A stretch of 64,000 nt of DNA from Sphaerolaimus hirsutus (Eukaryota > Nematoda > Chromadorea > Monhysterida > Sphaerolaimidae), in NCBI GenBank assembly GCA_964036195.1, contig OZ038451.1, positions 1,178,001-1,242,000 of the forward strand, written 5' to 3'. Made by a program: the position numbers and the translations under genes. Each line of letters begins with the position of its first letter. The first letter of the stretch is position 1. Positions 59,201 through 64,000 of this stretch are shown piece by piece. Below the pieces are notes generated by a model. It made no database searches. It was not told the origin of the DNA and saw only the letters and a program-made list of their open reading frames with translations.

Positions 59201-62200
59201 TAATGTCCCAAAAAAATTTTATCAAATAATCATTATTTAAGTAGTTATTAATTTACCGTCAAAATTTTTTGATGACGTAAAATGTTTGACGTGAAATGTT
59301 GACGTAGAATGTGTAAATTTCGACGGTAAATTAATAACTACTTAAATAATGATTATTTGATAATATTTGTTTGGGACATTACACACAATTACTAGAACTA
59401 TCTAATTCTGAAATTTCAATGCTGTACCTTTGTCCATTTTGATGTAATCAATTTTACAATGTAATCATTTCACGTCAAACGCCGCTGAGCTGTAATTCCG
59501 GCTTTATGGTATCAACTTTCCATTTTCCAAAAACAACATTTTCTTCCTTTCCATTTGCTCATCCTATTTACTTTCACTTACCATTTGCATTTCGTGCATC
59601 AGTTAAATTGTACAATGTGATGAGTGAGCCTGCTGGGAAATTGGTGCATCTATTGGCTGCTTCAAAGTACGTGGCATTGTGAATGTTGGTAACCCTCAAG
59701 CAATCACTTCTTCCTGGCCACGTCAATGGGTACCATGTATTGTAGTCTCTTGCCTCTGAAATTATATGAAATTGATTGATTTGCATTGATATTGATTTGC
59801 CTGTACCGATATTGATTTGCATATACCGTATTAACTCGGATTAACCCCGCCCCTTGAATTGACCCCCCTCGAAATACCCCCACCCCCTAAAATTTGGCTG
59901 AGGAAATAATAACCCCCCTGGAAATTCCCCCTCTAAAATTGAATGTAAAGAGAACGTACATGACAAATACCACAGTTAGTGATCTGTACAATGCAGAACA
60001 CACGTTAAAACCGATGATTGAGTCACGTGAGGGAAGGGTTTATGTGTATATACAGTCATATATGACTATAAACACTTGTAAAATACATCTATGTGGGTAA
60101 TTGTTTGATTTTTATATGTCCGAGTATGGGGACTTTCCAAAAATTTCTGGTAAAATAATAGACCCCCTCGAATTATCCCCCCTCAAATTTTGCTGGCGAA
60201 ATAATAAACCCCCTCAGGGTATTTCGAGGTAAAGTTGATGGAGGTATCACCTTTATGACGTTTTCGCGTTTGGCCACATCACTGCATAAATTGTATTGAA
60301 ATTTGAATGAGTTTACCATGTAAGTACGCCGAATGTGCTGAAATCATTTATAAGTCACATAATTTAGTTTGTTCATGCCGTTTTGCATGCATTTGTGTGA
60401 TTCTAGTGCATGTTAGTCATTTGGATACTGCACTAAAAAAGTAACCATGATGTGTGCAAATTTCTTTGCGCAGCAGTAAAAATCTTTTTAAAGCGAAAAT
60501 TGTTGCGAATTGGGGAGAGTTGTATTTCCGAAGATTGGGGCGTCCGTTTGTGCAATGCACGCAGCGATAATCAGATGTTGCACGTGAAACGTGAATAACA
60601 AACCCCCCGGGCAGCTTTTGTTCTCGGATTCTCAGTCACCCTGTGCAAGAACAAATTCTAACTCTGACTTTTTGTAGGCTGATATCTACGCCAACTTTAA
60701 TATGGTACAATACAGAATGGGAATATTGAAATGATATTGGAAGCACGGTTGGCTTTATAAAAATTATTTGTATACATATTGTATAAAAATTGTATTTTAT
60801 TTTATTTTATCCCAAAAGTCGTTGATAGTCGTTATGTTTTTGTATGCAAAGCTTATGTTTTGTACCCAAATCTTATGTTTTTCTTCTCATGTTATTATTT
60901 TCTAAGCTAAACCTTAAACTTGTTACCAAAGATTGATCAACAAACCAGTATCGCATCTGTCGCCAGTGAACCCGACAGCACAATTGCACCGCGCCCTGTC
61001 GTTGTCGTTGTCCACGACGCACGTGCCCCCGTTAAAGCACATCACCGAGCAGACCACGTGGAAGCGGCTGTCGCAGCGCACATCCACCAGCTTGTTCCAC
61101 GGTAGATGGGGATAGTTGAGTACAGCGCAGTTTTCAGCCGTGCTCCCATTCGGCTCGTTGTAGCCATCGACAATCATCCACATGTCCGACTGTTCATCAA
61201 ATGTTTGAGTCACATCGGGTGACCGCCACGTGTTCTCATTCAAATTGTCAGTGGCGCTGATCCAGAAAACGATGTCCCCAGACACGGAGCGCACGAATGC
61301 TGCGATGTGCACATCTCCCTGGGGCATGCCTAATACGCACATCTGCCCGTTACGCACATTTGCCCGTTTTTTTCACTTGACACTTTTTCAAGTGATTTTC
61401 AGATATGAGTGAAGTGAAAAAAGGTTGCGCAACGACATTAGTGAACTTTTTTCACTTCACTCATATCTGAAAATCACTTGAAAAAGTGTCAAAAGAAAAA
61501 ACGGTCAAAAATAGCCATTTTTCACCATTTTTTTCACTTGATAATTTTTCAAGTGATGTTCAAATATGAGTGAAGTGAAAAAAGTTCACTTATGTCATTG
61601 CGCAACTTTTTTTCACATCACTCATATCTGAAAATCACCTGAAAAAGTGTCAAATGAAAAAAACGGGCAAATGTGCGTAACGGGCACATGTGCGTATTAG
61701 TGCACCCTCATCGCCCCATTGTTTTTCCTAGTTGATTTGACATAGGGTCCCATCAGTAGTGATGGAAAAGCGCCAGGAAAAGTGGCGACAGGCGCCGATG
61801 GCGCCATGGCGCCATTCAAAAATATGACGCCGGGCGCCAAAGGGCGTCACAGAAAATGGCGCCAGGCGCCAATGGCGCCATGGCGCCATCTGAAAAAATT
61901 GCGCCGATCGCCAAAGGGCGCCAGAAACAATGGCGCCAACAAAAAAATTCACTATTTCAGCCTGTGTATCACCATGGAAGCATTTACAGGAAAGCAACAT
62001 GCTGTACCATTTTTTGGTATCATCTTGGCGCCGTTTCCGGCGCCATCCAAAACAATGGCGCCGGGCGCCAAATTGGCGCCAGCGAAAATGGCGCCAAGCG
62101 CCAAGGACCAGCGCCATCGCGCCATTCCATCACTAGTCCCTAGGCATGTAAACCCTCTCTGCATCAGAGTTGTTAAAAGTACCAAACTTTTTTCAAAGTA

Positions 62201-63840
62201 TACGTAAACGTCAAGTATATATTTTTTACTCACCCCCTGAGTACAGAAAACGTAAAGTAAAAGTTTTTTACTTTTACTCGTGAGTAAACATGAGTAAAAT
62301 ACTTTTCCACCAGAAAATGTAAAAGTCAGTATTTTTAGAAATTTTGCCCAAACGTTCACTAAAAATCACTAATTTTCCTGCCTTTTTCACCATTTTAACC
62401 ATCTAATTCACTATTTCATGCGTTATTTGTCTATTTTCAGCTATTTTTGCTATTTTTTCTGCTATCGTTAGTCCCGATACATGCTATTTGGTCACGTTTA
62501 TTACCGGTTTGAAGTATGTAAAAGTGTATTCTTTACTATGAATTTCACGAAAATTTCTGGCGAAATAATAGACCCCCGCCCCGCCATTCGAATACAACCC
62601 TGAATTCACCCGCCCCCCAATAATAAACTCCCATGGGGGAATTTCGAGGTAATACAGTAAGTACTCTAAATCCTTGAATAAGACCCCAGGGGAGTTATTT
62701 TTTCGTCAGACGTTTTGGAGGGGGGAGTAACTCAAGGGGGGAGTTATTCGAGGGGGGGGAGTTATTATTTCTCAGGAAACCTGGACTTTATTCATTGTAT
62801 GGATGCAGTATGTAAACTTGCGTAATTCAGGTATTTCACTGTCCAACAACCACAAAACAATGTGTATACACTGCATACACTTTATGTATCTACTGTCTCT
62901 ACTATTCTTTTATTGTTTTGTATTGTATCCTTTTCATCAGAAGTAGGAGTTATTTAAGAGGGGGGAGTTATTCAAGGGGGGAGTTATTTTTTCCTCACCC
63001 CGCCAGCAGGGGGGACTTATTCAAGGGGAGAGTTATTCGAGGGGGGGTCTTTTTCGAGCATTAGATTATTAGATTAGATTCGAGGATTAGATTCGAGGTC
63101 TTATTCGAGGATTGCGGTACATAGACTCTCATACATGGCGGTTATTGTTGCATTTTTCTACATCTGCGTACGTTACAAATAACAAATAAGTACCGTATTT
63201 CTCCGTGTAAAGCACCCGGGTGCTATACAAAATTGAGACACTTTGCAGCAACCTTTTTTCAAACCTTGTATAACACCCGGGTGTTAGGTCAGGGGGTGTT
63301 ATACACGGAAACACCTCCAAATCCAATTTTTTTTATTCCCAGTGTGCATCAATTCAATGGAAAAATGCGTGCCACGGAGTAACAATGAGTGGCGCGCGCC
63401 ACGCCGCGTATTTAAGCGATTCAAATCGGGTGATCTTTTTGAAACCTAGCATAGCACCCCAGGGGTGCTATGCAGCTGTATAACACCCCGGTGTTGTGCA
63501 CGGGGGGTCCTTTACACGGAGAAATACGGTACTGGAAGTTCAGGAAAATTTTGGCGAAATTAACAACCCCCCCCCGTTTAACCCCCCTTTCAAAATATTA
63601 TTTTAAAAAACCCAGGGGGATTTCGAGGAAATACGGTATTCAGTATTTCTATTACTCTTCACATACCATTTGTATTTTGTGCATCAGTTAACGTGTACGC
63701 TGTGATGAGTGAGCCGGCTGGGAAATTGGTGCATATATTCGCTGCTTCGGAGTACGTGGCACTGTCGCTGCTGGTGACCCTCAAGCAATCACTTCTTCCT
63801 GGCCACGTCCATGGGTACCATGTGTTGTAGTCTCTTGCCT
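46280..63840 (-). CDS. multi-module lectin/EGF adhesion-type 7TM receptor, 5' incomplete
   Basis: Eleven exons join in phase. Module A: 63667-63840, 60946-61314. Module B: 59582-59755, 54447-54656, 53930-54097. Module C: 50970-51137, 49082-49219, 48319-48484. EGF exons: 47987-48092, 47730-47835. EGF-7TM exon: 46280-47289. Each module is a C-type lectin-like domain fused to one EGF (for example CFNGGTCVVDNDNDRARCNC). All modules start and end in phase 1, which explains tandem growth. Two EGFs and a third partial-exon EGF precede seven hydrophobic helices. The third helix region (LALHYLFLTLFVSLFVEAL) and CWV...GP resemble adhesion-family GPCRs. No GAIN/GPS domain is seen between EGF and helix 1. 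A plasma-membrane sugar- or cell-adhesion receptor is inferred. The signal peptide and any further modules lie beyond the right edge. Two introns are TIR elements. Exons 49082-49219 and 48319-48484 have less certain edges. Confidence 0.82.
47340..47625. repeat. inverted 'gtgaagcg..ttccacac' repeats in a receptor intron
   Basis: The words tgtgtggaagcg, gaagtgtcttccacac and cgcttcacgacg occur in both orientations. Related fragments are at 54690-54800 and 56500-56590. Probably an element specialised for this region or an old MITE. Confidence 0.5.
47730..47835 (-). CDS. receptor EGF exon
   Basis: Codes for the end of one EGF (DHTTTFECKCKPPFGGKTCE) and the start of the next (NDCDFVTCQHSG). 106 bases, phases 0 to 1. 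Confidence 0.85.
47987..48092 (-). CDS. receptor EGF exon downstream of an element-derived intron
   Basis: Begins exactly at the duplicated CAG end of the 48093-48318 element and codes for ADAQCQCAPGYTGHRC followed by IDWCALAPCVNAGYCI. The upstream half of the first EGF (LMLCHNGGSCEPSAH) is on the other side of the element, so the element splits one EGF domain. Confidence 0.88.
48093..48318 (-). mobile_element. family 1 CWG element forming a complete intron inside an EGF domain
   Basis: On the minus strand the exon ends ...GCGCACAG, then GTGCCAGTCCCTAGCCC... with long TIRs, ...GGGCTTGGGACTGCCCCCAG, then GGCCGACGC. The intron is the element plus the duplicated CAG and nothing else (226 bases). 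The interior matches intergenic copies at 2336, 15064 and 16778. Splicing it restores a standard six-cysteine EGF. Confidence 0.93.
48319..48484 (-). CDS. receptor exon: end of lectin domain C and start of EGF
   Basis: Frame runs from VWDQPHVGTDQGG through MQWVSRVAGPGNLAQAFC to LMLCHNGGSCEPSAH. The donor side is certain; the acceptor at 48485-48486 (ctgcag) is chosen because it matches phase 1 of the preceding exon. Confidence 0.7.
48577..48897. mobile_element. short TIR element of the 'cctcgaaatac' family
   Basis: Begins taccgtatttcctcgaaatac and ends ggtatttcgagg; the outermost right bases are lost. Confidence 0.7.
49082..49219 (-). CDS. receptor exon: middle of lectin domain C
   Basis: Codes for GFVQDTGARYQLWLGLFREK then WKWIDGRPVQYENWNTCEAF, the WIDG...NW core of a C-type lectin fold. 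Donor gtatat and acceptor gcccag fit in phase. Confidence 0.8.
49300..49820. other. receptor intron without recognised elements
   Basis: AT-rich; contains two copies of ggcaaatataaatggaaaat (49386, 49555). Confidence 0.4.
49828..49986. mobile_element. minimal ATATCG-array hAT-type element
   Basis: Only 159 bases: terminal array without the core. Exact 8-bp duplication gccaggac at 49820-49827 and 49987-49994. Confidence 0.93.
49995..50969. other. receptor intron without recognised elements
   Basis: About 1 kb with no clear repeat ends. Short plus-strand frames are not supported. Confidence 0.4.
50970..51137 (-). CDS. receptor exon: N-terminal part of lectin domain C
   Basis: After ctgcag the frame reads DKEFEKWYAYPWADGNACLM and later FAKAFCKGWNDSQLISYGSS, ending TAMG before gtaaac. 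It aligns by position, length (168 against 174 bases) and phase with 59582-59755 and 63667-63840. It fills the gap between module B and exon 49082-49219. Confidence 0.8.
51138..51710. repeat. receptor intron with TTCGAA-type array
   Basis: 51390-51560 consists of aaaattcgaaaatt words in both orientations, flanking an interior. Similar arrays are at 1815-1950 and 52300-52510. Nothing is seen at 51138-51390. Confidence 0.45.
51711..52060. mobile_element. short TIR element of the 'cctcgaaatac' family
   Basis: Ends atacagtacttccttgaaata and aattcaaggaaatacggtat. Confidence 0.7.
52061..53929. repeat. receptor intron with several decayed repeats
   Basis: Three tandem units of atttgatgccaatatttt (52060-52130), a TTCGAA array (52300-52510), tgtcgtcacac words (52650-52800) and inverted ctgtgtttt..gagttttt blocks (52960-53115 and 53600-53770). 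At 53190-53300 a weak family 1-like piece (ccagggaccctgc, tgcaaaatgtc). Confidence 0.45.
53930..54097 (-). CDS. receptor exon: end of lectin domain B plus EGF
   Basis: Codes for EWLLVDIDCNTRFHAVC and the EGF CMNGGTCAVDNDNDRARCDC. It begins exactly at the duplicated CAG end of the 54098-54446 element. In module A the homologous sequence is continuous with the preceding part of the domain. Confidence 0.9.
54098..54446 (-). mobile_element. family 1-type CWG element forming an intron in lectin module B
   Basis: On the minus strand: ..CTGGCCAG|GTGCCAGTCCCAGACCCTGCA ... CAGGGTCTGTGACTGCCCCAG|AGTGG.. The outer TIRs are of family 1. The interior (tgtaaaagaccctg, atgtcatgtaaa and long atacg/cttat words) is longer and more diverged than 48093-48318, consistent with an older insertion. 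Confidence 0.9.
54447..54656 (-). CDS. receptor exon: middle of lectin domain B
   Basis: HIAAFVRSVSGDITYWVSAN ... TAENCALLNFWP. It matches the first half of exon 60946-61314 closely. The acceptor caag|CGCAC was chosen for phase. Confidence 0.85.
54889..55315. mobile_element. palindromic element, TA duplication
   Basis: Arms TGCTGCGATTACAGCTCGGG and its inverse. TA at 54887-54888 and 55316-55317. Internal arms (acctgtaatt, gcatctgcatgt-like words) are also inverted. Related ends at 59079-59504. Confidence 0.85.
55318..55676. mobile_element. palindromic element adjacent to the previous one, sharing a TA
   Basis: Arms ACAACTAAATAGGAAAGAAT and the inverse ending ctatttagttgt; TA at 55316-55317 and 55677-55678. 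The middle contains a GGGATC fragment (55430-55480). Confidence 0.75.
55682..56195. mobile_element. CAGAGTTGTTAAAA-family element
   Basis: Left end cagagttgttaaaagtact, right end tacgttttaacaactg. Interior gagtattttt words as in 41777-42269. No exact duplication found. Confidence 0.7.
56290..56398. mobile_element. fragment of a 'cctcgaaatac' element
   Basis: G-rich block ending aattcgaggtaatacggta: a right end only. Confidence 0.6.
56591..58936. mobile_element. long palindromic element, second copy of 34720-36175, with nested element
   Basis: Ends AACACCTTCCCGGACAAG and its inverse, TA at 56589-56590 and 58937-58938, centre near 58200. The left arm holds the 910-base element 56910-57819. 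Confidence 0.9.
56910..57819. mobile_element. GGCGCC-array hAT-type element
   Basis: Ends TAGTGATCGAATGGCGCC and GGCGCTTTTCCATCACTA, with the exact 8-bp duplication GTGGCCAC at 56902-56909 and 57820-57827. Arrays of ggcgccatggcgcccttggc lie at both ends with a unique middle (57126-57590). The long Ala/Pro/Trp/Arg frames are array artefacts. Confidence 0.93.
59079..59504. mobile_element. near-perfect palindrome, TA-type flanks
   Basis: agccggaattacagctcagc and its inverse. Nearly the whole 426 bases fold back (tagttctagtaattg / caattactagaacta, gacgtgaaatg / catttcacgtc). Confidence 0.88.
59582..59755 (-). CDS. receptor exon: N-terminal part of lectin domain B
   Basis: EARDYNTWYPLTWPGRSDCL ... 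DARNANG, 174 bases, same length as the module A exon 63667-63840 and about 85 percent identical by eye. Donor gtaagt. Confidence 0.9.
59824..60232. mobile_element. short TIR element of the 'cctcgaatta' family
   Basis: Ends ataccgtattaactcggatta and atttcgaggtaa. Interior like 44198-44627. Confidence 0.7.
60233..60945. other. receptor intron without recognised elements
   Basis: AT-rich; nothing with element ends is seen. Confidence 0.4.
60946..61314 (-). CDS. receptor exon: lectin domain A second half plus EGF, uninterrupted
   Basis: HIAAFVRSVSGDIVFWISAT ... TAENCAVLNYPHLPW ... CSVMCFNGGTCVVDNDNDR. This one exon covers what module B divides between 54447-54656 and 53930-54097, in the same overall phase. 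The acceptor (gggag|ATGTG) is weak and lies 16 bases from a transposon. Confidence 0.9.
61331..61699. mobile_element. palindromic element, 'taatacgcacatctgcccg' ends, beside a receptor acceptor
   Basis: taatacgcacatctgcccg and cgggcacatgtgcgtatta are inverse. Nested gatatgagtgaagtg blocks are in both orientations. Related to 36724-36928. Confidence 0.8.
61757..62135. mobile_element. GGCGCC-array element
   Basis: Ends TAGTGATGGAAAAGCGCC and GCGCCATTCCATCACTA. Interior arrays as in 56910-57819. Flanks share only gtccc, so the duplication is not clear. Confidence 0.8.
62165..62520. mobile_element. left part of a CAGAGTTGTTAAAA-family element
   Basis: Begins cagagttgttaaaagtacc with acgtaaacg words; no right terminus found. 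Confidence 0.6.
62560..63120. mobile_element. fragments of 'cctcgaaatac'-type elements
   Basis: Clusters of gggggagttattcgagg and ccccctcg..; one boundary near 62655 (tttcgaggtaatacagta) and one near 63118 (ttcgaggattgcggta). Confidence 0.5.
63192..63532. mobile_element. TIR element, 'taccgtatttctccgtgtaaag' ends
   Basis: taccgtatttctccgtgtaaa and tttacacggagaaatacggta are inverse; interior acccgggtgctat words in both orientations. Confidence 0.82.
63540..63640. mobile_element. fragment of a 'cctcgaaatac' element
   Basis: Ends atttcgaggaaatacggtat; the left end is not found. Confidence 0.55.
63667..63840 (-). CDS. receptor exon: N-terminal part of lectin domain A
   Basis: EARDYNTWYPWTWPGRSDCL ... 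DAQNTNG, 174 bases, phase 1 at both ends, donor gtatgt, acceptor tttcag. Phase 1 entry means at least one more coding exon lies beyond the right edge. Confidence 0.9.
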
Positions 63841-63874
63841 CTGAAATTTCATGAAATCTATTGAATTGCATATA

Positions 63875-64000
63875 AACAGCGGACACGCCAGGTCAGGCAC
63901 ATACTTTCTGAGTCGGTGCTGGACGCCATACATCCAGCTATTCTTTTTTTCGAATTTTTCCCCAAAACACTTTTCTAATTTTCAAATTTAGTTTTTGAAT
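63875..64000. mobile_element. left end of a third long palindromic element
   Basis: TA|AACAGCGGACACGCCAGG... matches the start of 31998-33676 and runs off the window. Confidence 0.8.

Noticed and set aside
60923..63886. Lectin exons as separate small genes
   Set aside because: All exons on this strand join in phase 1 from module to module and into the 7TM exon; one gene is simpler, though separate tandem genes cannot be fully excluded without cDNA.

Overview
This is animal nuclear DNA. Genes have short, GC-richer exons in an AT-rich background packed with transposons. Three conserved genes are recognised from their exons: JMJD6, SNRPE and PIGK (partial). A large receptor gene carries C-type lectin, EGF and adhesion-type seven-helix domains. 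This mix points to an invertebrate metazoan; I cannot resolve the lineage. A 200-base N run at 1082-1281 is an assembly gap.

Layout. 1-7 kb: repeats, plus a weakly supported three-exon plus-strand gene (4110-5428). 7.8-9.0 kb: two internal exons of PIGK (minus). 12.65-14.96 kb: SNRPE, two exons (minus), complete. 15-21.9 kb: nested transposons. 21.95-28.66 kb: JMJD6, seven exons (minus), complete with its catalytic His-x-Asp...His triad and Ser-rich tail. 31.85-43.27 kb: an unrecognised five-exon plus-strand gene whose third intron holds an LTR retrotransposon (37040-41659) with a long Gag-protease frame and no polymerase. 46.28-63.84 kb: minus-strand receptor gene, open at its 5' end: at least three C-type-lectin plus EGF modules, two more EGFs, then a 7TM domain.

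The main result is a set of terminal-inverted-repeat (TIR) elements that act as introns. They insert at C-A/T-G with a 3-bp target duplication. Their outer end starts GTG, so an insertion into CAG gives CAG|GT...(C)AG, a complete GT-AG intron built from the transposon end plus the duplicated target. Two introns of the receptor gene (48093-48318 and 54098-54446) are exactly such elements. A tandem paralogous exon (60946-61314) lacks the second intron. Intergenic copies have clean target duplications, and one has an unoccupied counterpart in a duplicated segment. A second family with unrelated interior sequence obeys the same rule and forms intron 2 of the unknown gene. When the target was CTG the 3' boundary would be TG, which raises a testable question about non-canonical 3' splice sites.

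The remaining DNA is mostly three other kinds of element: (1) elements with exact 8-bp target duplications (hAT-type), several sharing TAGGGTT ends around different arrays of self-complementary words; (2) long near-perfect palindromes (0.4-1.7 kb cores) flanked by TA; (3) short elements with ends like ACCGTATTTCCTCGAAATA and C/G-rich interiors. Many are nested, so relative insertion order can be read.
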